Below, piece after piece: positions 33,485 through 41,417 of a DNA stretch of 64,000 nucleotides (position 1 is its first letter; the number at the start of each line of letters is the position of its first letter). Position numbers and translations under genes: made by a program. Source of the DNA: Hahnella aquatica (GTDB lineage Bacteria; Pseudomonadota; Gammaproteobacteria; Burkholderiales; Burkholderiaceae_A); the NCBI GenBank assembly GCA_965194505.1, contig OZ239144.1:310001-374000 (forward strand). Reading direction: 5' to 3'. Below the pieces are notes generated by a model, which saw only the letters and a program-made list of their open reading frames with translations, had not been told where the DNA came from and made no database searches.

Positions 33485-33490
33485 TAAAAT
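33485..33490 (+). promoter_or_regulatory. Putative gyrA -10 box
   Basis: TAAAAT 21 bases before the gyrA ATG. No good -35 is seen. TTTGAGC occurs twice, nine bases apart, at 33419-33434, with an inverse-like GCTCAAAAC at 33473-33481; their role is unknown. Confidence 0.35.
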
Positions 33491-33511
33491 CGAGGGATTT
33501 CAAGAGGCCTC

Positions 33512-36118
33512 ATGGACTCCTTCGCCAAAGAAACCCTTCCCGTCAGCCTCGAGCAGGAGATGCGTCGCTCCTACCTCGATTACGCGATGAGCGTGATCGT
33601 GGGCCGCGCCCTGCCAGATGTTCGCGATGGCTTGAAGCCCGTGCACCGCCGGGTGCTCTTTGCCATGCACGAGCTCAACAACGACTGGAACCGGGCCTAT
33701 AAGAAGTCGGCCCGCATCGTGGGTGATGTGATTGGTAAGTACCACCCCCATGGCGACTCGGCCGTCTACGACACGATTGTTCGAATGGCCCAGCACTTCT
33801 CGCTGCGCTACATGCTGGTCGACGGCCAGGGCAACTTTGGCTCGGTCGATGGCGACAACGCCGCCGCCATGCGTTACACGGAGATCCGCCTGGCCAAGCT
33901 GGCCCACGAACTCCTGGAAGACCTCGACAAGGACACCGTCGACTTCGGCCCGAACTACGACGGCTCTGAGAAAGAGCCGCTCATCATGCCGGCCCGCATC
34001 CCCAACCTGCTCATCAATGGGTCCTCGGGCATTGCGGTGGGCATGGCCACCAACATTCCGCCCCACAACCTCACGGAGGTTGTGGCCGGCTGCCTGCACC
34101 TGCTCGAGAACCCCGAGGCCACGGTCGACGACCTCATGGGCTTCATCCCCGCGCCAGACTTCCCCACGGCCGGCATCATCTACGGCGTGGAGGGGGTTCG
34201 CCAGGGCTACCGCACGGGCCGTGGCCGCTGTGTCATGCGGGCCAAGGTGCACTTCGAAGACATGGACAAGGGCTCCCGCCAGTCGATCATCGTCGATGAG
34301 CTGCCCTATCAGGTGAACAAGCGCTCACTGCTCGAGCGAATTGCGGAGCTGGTCAACGAGAAGCGCCTGGAGGGCATCTCGGACATTCGCGATGAGTCAG
34401 ACAAATCGGGCATGCGGGTGGTGATCGAGCTCAAGCGCGGCGAGCTGCCCGAGGTGGTGCTCAACAACCTCTACAAGAACACCCAGCTGCAAGACAGCTT
34501 CGGCATGAACATGGTGGCCCTGGTCGATGGCCAGCCGCGCACCCTCAACCTCAAGCAGATGCTCGAGTGCTTCCTCTCGCACCGTCGCGAGGTGGTCACA
34601 CGGCGCACCGTCTTCGAACTTCGCAAGGCCCGCGACCGCGGCCATGTGCTCGAGGGCCTGGCCGTGGCGGTGTCGAACATGGACGAGATGATTGCCCTCA
34701 TCAAGGCCTCGCCCACGCCGGTGGAGGCGCGCGAGGGCCTGATGGGCCGGGCCTGGAAGGCCGACCTGGTTCGTGAACTGCTGGCCCGCGCCACCGAGAC
34801 CACCGTGGCCGAAGCCTTCAAGCCCGATGGCCTGTCGGCGGCCTATGGTGCCCAGGCCGATGGCTATCGACTCAGCGAAACCCAGGCCAACGAGATTCTT
34901 CAGATGCGTCTGCAGCGCCTCACGGGCCTGGAGCAAGACAAGATCGTCTCGGAGTACAAAGAGATCATCGAGAAGATCGCAGACCTGCTGGACATTCTCT
35001 CGAAGCCCTCCCGCATCACGGCCATCATGACCGAGGAGCTGCAGGCCATCACGAAGGAATTCGGAGACGGCCGCCGCTCGGTCATTGAGCTCAATGCGGA
35101 GGAATTTCAGACCGAGGACTTCATCACCCCTCAAGAGATGGTGGTCACGCTCACCCACACGGGCTACATCAAGAGCCAGCCGCTCAACGAGTACCAGGCC
35201 CAGCGCCGTGGTGGGCGTGGCAAGACGGCCACGGCCACGAAGGAAGACGACTGGATCGACCAGCTCTTCATCGCCAACACCCACGACACCATCCTGGCCT
35301 TCTCCAACCGCGGGCGCGTCTATTGGCTCAAGGTCTGGGAAGTTCCGCAGGGCTCGCGCACCTCGCGTGGCAAGCCGCTGGTCAATGTCTGGCCGCTGGA
35401 AGACCAAGAGAAAATCACCGTGGTGCTGCCGGTGAAGGTCTTCTCGGACGACCATTTCGTGTTCATGGCCACGGCCCTGGGCACGGTCAAGAAGACACCG
35501 CTGTCGGCCTTCTCGCGTCCGCTCAAGCGCGGCATCATCGCCTGCTCACTCGACGAGGGTGATTACCTCATCGGCGCGGCCCTCACCGACGGCGCCCACG
35601 ACGTGATGCTCTTCTCGGATGCGGGCAAGGCGGTTCGGTTTGCCGAGGGCGATGTTCGGCCCATGGGCCGAGAGGCCCGTGGTGTTCGAGGCATGTTCCT
35701 CGAAGAAGGCCAGTCGCTCATCAGCATGATCGTGGCCGAGGACGAGGCCGCCTTTGTGCTCACGGCCACCGAGAACGGCTATGGCAAGCGCACGGTCATC
35801 TCTGAGCACACCCGCCATGGTCGCGGCACCAAGGGCATGATTGCCATTGCCACCAGTGAGCGCAACGGCAAGGTGGTCTCGGCCTGCCTGGTGCGCGAGG
35901 GCGATGAAATCATGCTCATCACCGACAAGGCCGTGGTGGTTCGCACCCGCGTCTCGGAGGTGCGGGCGCTCGGCCGTGCCACACAAGGCGTTACGCTCAT
36001 CTCCATCGACGAGGGCGGGAAACTGGTGGGCGTGCAGCGCATTGCCGACACGGGTGACCTCCCCGAGGTGGATGACGCCGAGGAGCCTTCCGACACCGAT
36101 CCATCTATTGCCACCTAG
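33512..36118 (+). CDS. gyrA: DNA gyrase subunit A
   Basis: 868 residues. It breaks and rejoins DNA in negative supercoiling. The catalytic Tyr122 lies in AAAMRYTEIRL. The quinolone pocket HPHGDSAVYD has the sensitive-type Ser83 and Asp87. In the C-terminal beta-pinwheel the GyrA box QRRGGRGK is present. An acidic tail ends the protein. It heads a rightward run with an AEC permease, serC, pheA, hisC, tyrA and aroA-cmk, separated by 3 bp from the next gene. Confidence 0.98.
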   Translation: MDSFAKETLPVSLEQEMRRSYLDYAMSVIVGRALPDVRDGLKPVHRRVLFAMHELNNDWNRAYKKSARIVGDVIGKYHPHGDSAVYDTIVRMAQHFSLRYMLVDGQGNFGSVDGDNAAAMRYTEIRLAKLAHELLEDLDKDTVDFGPNYDGSEKEPLIMPARIPNLLINGSSGIAVGMATNIPPHNLTEVVAGCLHLLENPEATVDDLMGFIPAPDFPTAGIIYGVEGVRQGYRTGRGRCVMRAKVHFEDMDKGSRQSIIVDELPYQVNKRSLLERIAELVNEKRLEGISDIRDESDKSGMRVVIELKRGELPEVVLNNLYKNTQLQDSFGMNMVALVDGQPRTLNLKQMLECFLSHRREVVTRRTVFELRKARDRGHVLEGLAVAVSNMDEMIALIKASPTPVEAREGLMGRAWKADLVRELLARATETTVAEAFKPDGLSAAYGAQADGYRLSETQANEILQMRLQRLTGLEQDKIVSEYKEIIEKIADLLDILSKPSRITAIMTEELQAITKEFGDGRRSVIELNAEEFQTEDFITPQEMVVTLTHTGYIKSQPLNEYQAQRRGGRGKTATATKEDDWIDQLFIANTHDTILAFSNRGRVYWLKVWEVPQGSRTSRGKPLVNVWPLEDQEKITVVLPVKVFSDDHFVFMATALGTVKKTPLSAFSRPLKRGIIACSLDEGDYLIGAALTDGAHDVMLFSDAGKAVRFAEGDVRPMGREARGVRGMFLEEGQSLISMIVAEDEAAFVLTATENGYGKRTVISEHTRHGRGTKGMIAIATSERNGKVVSACLVREGDEIMLITDKAVVVRTRVSEVRALGRATQGVTLISIDEGGKLVGVQRIADTGDLPEVDDAEEPSDTDPSIAT

Positions 36119-36121
36119 GGT

Positions 36122-37075
36122 GTGACAGACGCCCTTCTTCAGGTCTTCCTGATCGTCTCGGTCGGGATCCTGGTGGCATGGCTGGGCTGGATCGACGAGG
36201 CCTCGACCAACCTGTTCTCGGGGCTGGTGCTTCGGGTCTTCATGCCGGCCTTGTTGTTTCGGTCGATGGCCTCGGTCTCCTTTGAATCCCTGAGCGTCAC
36301 GCCGATTCTGAGTTACCTCACGGCTGGCCTGCTCATGTATGCACTGGCCTTTGTGGTGGCCCGCTACTGGGGGCCACGGGCCGACCGGCAGGAGTCGGTG
36401 GTGGGCTTGTCGGCGGCCACGGCCATTTGCGCCATCTTCTCGAACAATGTCATGGTGGGCATTCCCATTGTGAAGCTCTTCTACGGCCCCGAGGGCCTGG
36501 TGGTGCTGCTCACGGTGCTCTCGATGCATGCGCTGGTGCTGCTGGGCTTTGGCACCTTGGTCTTTGAACTCACCAGCAAGGGCCGCTCGCCTCAGAGCCG
36601 TTGGCTCACGGCCCGGCAACTGGTGCAGACCGCGGTGCTGCACCCGGTGGTGGTGCCCATTCTGCTGGGCGTGGTGGTGAGCTACTTCGCCATTCCCATG
36701 CCCATCCTCATCGACTCCACGCTGGCCGCCCTGGGCCAGGTGGGGGTGCCCTGCTGTCTGGTGCTGCTCGGGGCCTCGGTCTTTCATGCCCGCAATCGGT
36801 TCCAGGCCCGCGGGGTGGGCCTGATCATCCTCTTCAAGCTCGCCCTGATGCCGGCGGTGGTTTTCCTGTTGGCCCAATTTGTATTTGAACTCGAGCCGCT
36901 GGCCGTGGCGGTGCTCACGACCATGGGCGCACTGCCCACGGGCGCCAACCCTTACCTGCTCACGCAGCGCTACAACCAGGGCGTCTCGATGGCAGCCACG
37001 GCGGTGGCAGCCACCACGGCCTTGTCTGTAATTTCGCTACCCTATGTCTTGTCGCAGTTTGCCCATGTGAGATAA
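36122..37075 (+). CDS. AEC-family (auxin efflux carrier-like) permease
   Basis: 317 residues from GTG 36122. About ten membrane helices in two inverted halves; the discontinuous-helix regions are seen as LRVFMPALLFRSMA and, in the second half, GVPCCLVLLGAS and ALPTGANPYLL. Bacterial AEC members move small organic acids such as malate. The substrate here is unknown. The gene sits with 3-bp spacers between gyrA and serC, which are usually adjacent in related bacteria, so it appears inserted into the operon. Confidence 0.87.
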   Translation: MTDALLQVFLIVSVGILVAWLGWIDEASTNLFSGLVLRVFMPALLFRSMASVSFESLSVTPILSYLTAGLLMYALAFVVARYWGPRADRQESVVGLSAATAICAIFSNNVMVGIPIVKLFYGPEGLVVLLTVLSMHALVLLGFGTLVFELTSKGRSPQSRWLTARQLVQTAVLHPVVVPILLGVVVSYFAIPMPILIDSTLAALGQVGVPCCLVLLGASVFHARNRFQARGVGLIILFKLALMPAVVFLLAQFVFELEPLAVAVLTTMGALPTGANPYLLTQRYNQGVSMAATAVAATTALSVISLPYVLSQFAHVR

Positions 37076-37078
37076 CCC

Positions 37079-38221
37079 GTGCCCAGCCATCGTCCTTACA
37101 ACTTCGCGCCCGGCCCTGCCACGCTGCCAGAGCCAGTGCTCGCGCGGGCTGCCGACGAGATGGTGAACTGGCGGGGCAGTGGCATGTCAGTCATGGAAAT
37201 GACCCATCGCGGCGCGCTGTTCTCGGGCATCCACGAGAAGGTGCTCGCCGACTTTCGCCGGCTGCTTGCGCTCCCGGACACCCACGAGATTCTCTTCATG
37301 CAGGGCGGCGCCACGGCGCAGAACGCCATCGTGCCCATGAACCTGCTCGCATCCAACGCCAAGTGCGATTACCTCAACATGGGGCATTGGTCGACGAAGT
37401 CGCTGGAGGAGGCCCGCAAGTATGGCGACATGCATGTGGTGGCCTCGGCCGAGGCGCCCCAGCGCATGGATGACCAGGCCTGCGGTGCATTTGGTTACAT
37501 CCCACCTGTGAAGGATTGGTCGGTGCGGCCGGATGCGGCCTACCTGCACATCTGTGGCAACGAGACCATTGGCGGTGTGGAGTTCCACCAGTGGCCCGAC
37601 ATGGCCAGCCTGGGTATCCCCAACGTGCCGCTGGTGATCGACATGTCCAGCCATATTTTGTCGCGGCCCATGGACTTCTCAACGGTGGCGCTCGCCTACG
37701 GTGGCGCCCAGAAGAACATCGGCCCCTCGGGCCTCACGTTTGTGATTGTGAACAAGGCCCTCTTGGAGACCACGGCCCCCGCAGCCATGGGCATCTGCCC
37801 ATCGGTCTTCGACTATCGCAAGGTGGCCGCGAACCAGTCGCTGCTCAACACACCCTCAACCTTCGCCATTTACATGGCGGGCCTGGTCTTTGAATGGCTG
37901 GAGGCCCAGGGTGGTACCGAGGCCATGGGCCGCATCAATGGCCAGAAGGCTGCGATGCTCTATGGCACCCTCGATGGCTCGGATTTTTATCAGACCCGTG
38001 TGGCCCGCGCAGCGCGCTCGTGGATGAACGTGCCCTTCTACCTGCCGGACGACCGCCTCTATGAGCCCTTCCTGGTGGGGGCCAACGACCGTGGCCTGCT
38101 CAACCTCAAGGGCCACAAGGCGGTGGGTGGCCTGCGTGCGAGCATCTACAACGCCATGCCGCTCGAGGGTGTGGTGGCCTTGGTGGATTACCTTCAGGCC
38201 TTTGAGAAGGAGCATGCATGA
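37079..38221 (+). CDS. serC: Phosphoserine aminotransferase
   Basis: 380 residues from GTG 37079. PLP enzyme that makes 3-phosphoserine, and also acts in the vitamin B6 route. Motifs: N-terminal YNFAPGPATLPEPV, FMQGGATAQNAIVPMNL, HICGNETIGGVEF and YGGAQKNIGPSG with the PLP-binding Lys. The C-terminal VGGLRASIYNAMP is conserved. About 20 residues longer than the E. coli enzyme. Its last four bases overlap pheA (ATGA). Confidence 0.97.
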   Translation: MPSHRPYNFAPGPATLPEPVLARAADEMVNWRGSGMSVMEMTHRGALFSGIHEKVLADFRRLLALPDTHEILFMQGGATAQNAIVPMNLLASNAKCDYLNMGHWSTKSLEEARKYGDMHVVASAEAPQRMDDQACGAFGYIPPVKDWSVRPDAAYLHICGNETIGGVEFHQWPDMASLGIPNVPLVIDMSSHILSRPMDFSTVALAYGGAQKNIGPSGLTFVIVNKALLETTAPAAMGICPSVFDYRKVAANQSLLNTPSTFAIYMAGLVFEWLEAQGGTEAMGRINGQKAAMLYGTLDGSDFYQTRVARAARSWMNVPFYLPDDRLYEPFLVGANDRGLLNLKGHKAVGGLRASIYNAMPLEGVVALVDYLQAFEKEHA

Positions 38222-39330
38222 CCCCCGAGATGCTCAAGTCGTTTCGAGACCGCATCGATGCCCTCGATGACCAGCTCATTGCCCTGCTGGCCGAGCGGGC
38301 CTCCATCGTGCAGGAGGTCGGCCGCAACAAGCACAAGGTGGGCGCGGCCGTTTTCCGCCCCGAGCGGGAGGTGGCCATCATCGAGCGGATGTGTGCGGCC
38401 AACCGAGACCTTCAAGGCCCATTGCCGGACCAATCCATTGCGGCCATTTGGCTGGAAATCATTTCTGGTTGCCGGGCGCTCGAGCGTGAGATGCGCATTT
38501 CTTATCTCGGCCCTGCAGGCACCTACAGCGAACAAGCGGTTCGGGTTCTCTTTGGGCATCGCGCGGCCTACTTCCCCTGCGCCTCGCTGGATGAGGCGCT
38601 GGCGATGGCCGAGAAGGGCCTGGTGGATGTTGCACTGCTGCCCGTGGAGAACTCGATTGAGGGCACGGTGGGCCGCACGCTTGATCTGCTGCTGAGCACG
38701 CCCTTGAAGATCAGCGCCGAGGTCTCGATCCCGATTCATCATCGGCTGCTGCATGCCACTGGTGAGACTGCGGCAGTCACGCAGATCGTGGCCCATGCCC
38801 AGGCGCTGGCCCAATGCCAGCAGTGGCTCGACGCCCATTGGCCCAAGGCCGACCGCATTGCCGTGGCCAGCAATGGCCATGCGGCCGAAATGGCCTCGAA
38901 GGATCCAAGCCTGGCGGCCATCGCAGGACAGGCTGCCGCCGAGCATTACAAGTTGCAGACCTTGGCCGATCGCATCGAGGACGACCCGAGCAATCGCACG
39001 CGCTTTGCAGCACTGGGGGCCTTTGAGCCCGAGGGCTGTGGCACCGACCAGACCTCGCTGATTCTCTCGGTGCCGGACAAGGCTGGGGCCATGCTCTCGC
39101 TCATCGAACCACTGGCCCGCCATGGCGTGTCGATGAAACGCTTTGAGTCGCGACCCGCCCGGCAGTTGGGCAGCGGCGGCTGGGAGTACTTTTTTTATGT
39201 GGACCTCGTGGGCCACCGCGAGGACGCGAGCGTGGCCGCAGCCTTGGATGAGATTCGTGCCCGGGCCGGCCTCTTCAAGCTCTTGGGCTCCTACCCTTTA
39301 TTCGACAAGCTCACGGCCCCGCCGGCCTGA
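38218..39330 (+). CDS. pheA: Bifunctional chorismate mutase / prephenate dehydratase
   Basis: 370 residues. An AroQ chorismate mutase domain covers about residues 1-90 (FRDRIDALDDQLIALLAERA). The dehydratase domain begins at ISYLGPAGTYSEQAV and includes the LLPVENSIEGTVGRTLDLL region and NRTRFAAL (the TRF motif). A C-terminal ACT domain with SMKRFESRPAR should give feedback inhibition by phenylalanine. It converts chorismate to phenylpyruvate. ATGA overlap with serC; 27 bp to hisC. Confidence 0.97.
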   Translation: MTPEMLKSFRDRIDALDDQLIALLAERASIVQEVGRNKHKVGAAVFRPEREVAIIERMCAANRDLQGPLPDQSIAAIWLEIISGCRALEREMRISYLGPAGTYSEQAVRVLFGHRAAYFPCASLDEALAMAEKGLVDVALLPVENSIEGTVGRTLDLLLSTPLKISAEVSIPIHHRLLHATGETAAVTQIVAHAQALAQCQQWLDAHWPKADRIAVASNGHAAEMASKDPSLAAIAGQAAAEHYKLQTLADRIEDDPSNRTRFAALGAFEPEGCGTDQTSLILSVPDKAGAMLSLIEPLARHGVSMKRFESRPARQLGSGGWEYFFYVDLVGHREDASVAAALDEIRARAGLFKLLGSYPLFDKLTAPPA

Positions 39331-39357
39331 GCGACCTGCACGCACAAGGCACACGAC

Positions 39358-40497
39358 ATGGCCATTCAAGACCAGGCACCTGAGCACATTCGGGCCATCG
39401 CCCCCTATCAGGGCGGCCTTCCCATCTCTGAGATTGCGCGGCGCTATGGCTTCTCGGAGGCGCAGGTGGTCAAGCTTGCCTCCAATGAGAATCCGCTGGG
39501 CATGGGCCCGAAGGCGCGCGCGGCCATGCTCGCGGCCAGCCAAGACCTGGGCCGATACCCGGATGGCAATGGCCATGACCTCAAGGCGGCCTTGTCCAAG
39601 CGTTTTGACCTGCCGGCAGACTGGATCACGATTGGCAACGGCAGCAACGACATCCTGGAGCTCGTGGCCCACGCCTTTCTGCGGCCAGGCCGTGCCTCGG
39701 TCTTCTCGGCACATTCGTTTGCTGTTTATGCCCTGGCCACGCAGGCCACCGGTGGCACGGCCGTGGTGGTGCCGGCCCTGGCTGACACCCTGGGCCACGA
39801 CCTCTCGAGCTTTCTTTCCCGCATCGATTCGAACACAGCCGTGGTCTGGGTGGCCAACCCGAACAACCCCACGGGCAGTTTTCTGCCGGGCGCTGACATT
39901 GAATCCTTCTTGAAGCAGGTGCCCTCCGATGTCTTGGTTGTGCTCGATGAGGCCTACACGGAATACCTCGAGCCTGAGGATCGTTACCCTGCTTTCGACT
40001 GGGTGCGCAGCTTCCCGAACCTGTTGGTCTCGCGATCGTTTTCCAAGGCCTATGGCCTTGCGGGCCTGCGTGTGGGCTATGGGGTGGCGCAGCCCGCGGT
40101 GACCGACCTGCTCAACCGGGTGCGCCAGCCCTTCAATGTGAACAGCCTGGCCCAGGCCGCCGCCGCTGCCGCGCTCTTCGATGAGGACTTTCTCGCCGCC
40201 TCGGCCCAGCTCAACCGCGAGGGCCTGGCGCAAATGCGTTCGGGGCTTGCCGCACTTGGTGTGAGCGTGTTGCCTTCTTGGGGCAACTTTGTGTTGGCCG
40301 ATTTGTCCTCCCACCGAGGCACGAAGGCCGGTGCGGGTGGTCGGTGCTTTGAAGCCTTGTTGGCCAAGGGCGTGATCACACGACCGGTGGGCAACTATGG
40401 GCTGCTCGACCATCTGCGCATTTCGATTGGCACGGCTGCGGAGAACGATGCCTTCCTAAAGGCGATGGCCCAGGTCTTGCCGGGTCTGGCCGCCTGA
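39358..40497 (+). CDS. hisC: Histidinol-phosphate / aromatic aminotransferase
   Basis: 379 residues, PLP fold type I. Motifs: VVKLASNENPLGMGPKA, NGSNDILELVAHAFL, VWVANPNNPTGSFL, VLDEAYTEY and SRSFSKAYGLAGLRVGYG with the Schiff-base Lys. Placed between pheA and tyrA, it likely transaminates phenylpyruvate, hydroxyphenylpyruvate or arogenate as well as, or instead of, imidazole-acetol phosphate; HisC2-type paralogues occur at this position in related bacteria. The stop shares a base with the tyrA start (TGATG). Confidence 0.93.
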   Translation: MAIQDQAPEHIRAIAPYQGGLPISEIARRYGFSEAQVVKLASNENPLGMGPKARAAMLAASQDLGRYPDGNGHDLKAALSKRFDLPADWITIGNGSNDILELVAHAFLRPGRASVFSAHSFAVYALATQATGGTAVVVPALADTLGHDLSSFLSRIDSNTAVVWVANPNNPTGSFLPGADIESFLKQVPSDVLVVLDEAYTEYLEPEDRYPAFDWVRSFPNLLVSRSFSKAYGLAGLRVGYGVAQPAVTDLLNRVRQPFNVNSLAQAAAAAALFDEDFLAASAQLNREGLAQMRSGLAALGVSVLPSWGNFVLADLSSHRGTKAGAGGRCFEALLAKGVITRPVGNYGLLDHLRISIGTAAENDAFLKAMAQVLPGLAA

Positions 40498-41417
40498 TGC
40501 AGCAGTTGGTCATTCTGGGCGCCGGCCTGATTGGTGGATCGGTGGCGGCTGCGGCCCGTGCCAAAGGGCTTGCAGAACGCATTGTTGTGATCGACCCGGA
40601 CCCAGCCCAGGCCGCACTGCGCCTGGGCTTGGCCGATGAACAGTTTGAGAGCCTTCAGGCCTGGCAGGCTTCGCACGCAGGATCTTCGGCTGGATCGGGT
40701 TCATCCGGCACCAATCCCCCCGCCTCGGGCACCACGGCCGTGGTGTTGGCGGCGCCGGTGCCTGTGATTGCGAATAGCCTTGCAAGCCTGGCCGATCATT
40801 TTCAAGAGATCTCCCCCGCCTGGGTCACCGAACTTGGCAGCACCAAGCATGCCTTCTTGGAAGCCTTGAACGGCCTGCGTGGCCACCCAGCCGAGTCGGC
40901 CTTGCGCGCGCGTTTCGTGCCGACTCACCCGATGGCGGGATCGGAGGCCAGCGGCGCGCAAGCAGCCAGCGCCACCTTGTTTCAAGATGCACGCATTCTG
41001 GTCTGCGACCTTCCCGAGAACACGCCCGCTGCGGTGGCCGCGGTGGAATCCTTCTGGCTGAGCCTGGGTGGTCAGCCCACCCGACTGCCCCTGCAAGACC
41101 ACGATGCCGTTCTGGCCGCGATCAGTCACTTCCCGCACCTCTTGGCCTATGGGCTGGCGGGCCTGCTGGCCCACACGCCGGTGGCCGGCCTCGCCCAAAC
41201 GTTGCACGGTGGCGGACTGCGAGACACCACACGCATTGCAGCCTCGTCTGCCAGCCTGTGGGCCGACATTCTTTTGGACAACCGGTCTGAACTGCTTCCA
41301 TTGATCTCGGCCTGGGAGCAGTCGTTCGGTCAATTGAGCAAGGCCGTGGCCGACGCCGACCGCGCTCGACTGGTGGCTCTTCTGGAGGACGCCGCACGCT
41401 GGCGGAGGGGGTTTTGA
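40497..41417 (+). CDS. tyrA: Prephenate (arogenate) dehydrogenase with Ser/Gly insert
   Basis: 306 residues. NAD(P)-dependent oxidative decarboxylation on the tyrosine branch. Motifs: LVILGAGLIGGSVAAAA (Rossmann), VTELGSTKHAF, FVPTHPMAGSEASG (His/Ser catalytic region), the HDAVLAAISHFPHLLAY region, and GGGLRDTTRIAAS. Between residues about 60 and 80 the Rossmann domain carries a low-complexity insert (HAGSSAGSGSSGTNPPASG) where relatives have a short loop. It overlaps aroA by TTGA. Confidence 0.94.
   Translation: MQQLVILGAGLIGGSVAAAARAKGLAERIVVIDPDPAQAALRLGLADEQFESLQAWQASHAGSSAGSGSSGTNPPASGTTAVVLAAPVPVIANSLASLADHFQEISPAWVTELGSTKHAFLEALNGLRGHPAESALRARFVPTHPMAGSEASGAQAASATLFQDARILVCDLPENTPAAVAAVESFWLSLGGQPTRLPLQDHDAVLAAISHFPHLLAYGLAGLLAHTPVAGLAQTLHGGGLRDTTRIAASSASLWADILLDNRSELLPLISAWEQSFGQLSKAVADADRARLVALLEDAARWRRGF

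Noticed and set aside
35546..36877. 443-codon minus-strand frame over gyrA and the AEC gene
   Set aside because: Gln/His/Arg-rich shadow opposite strong coding frames.
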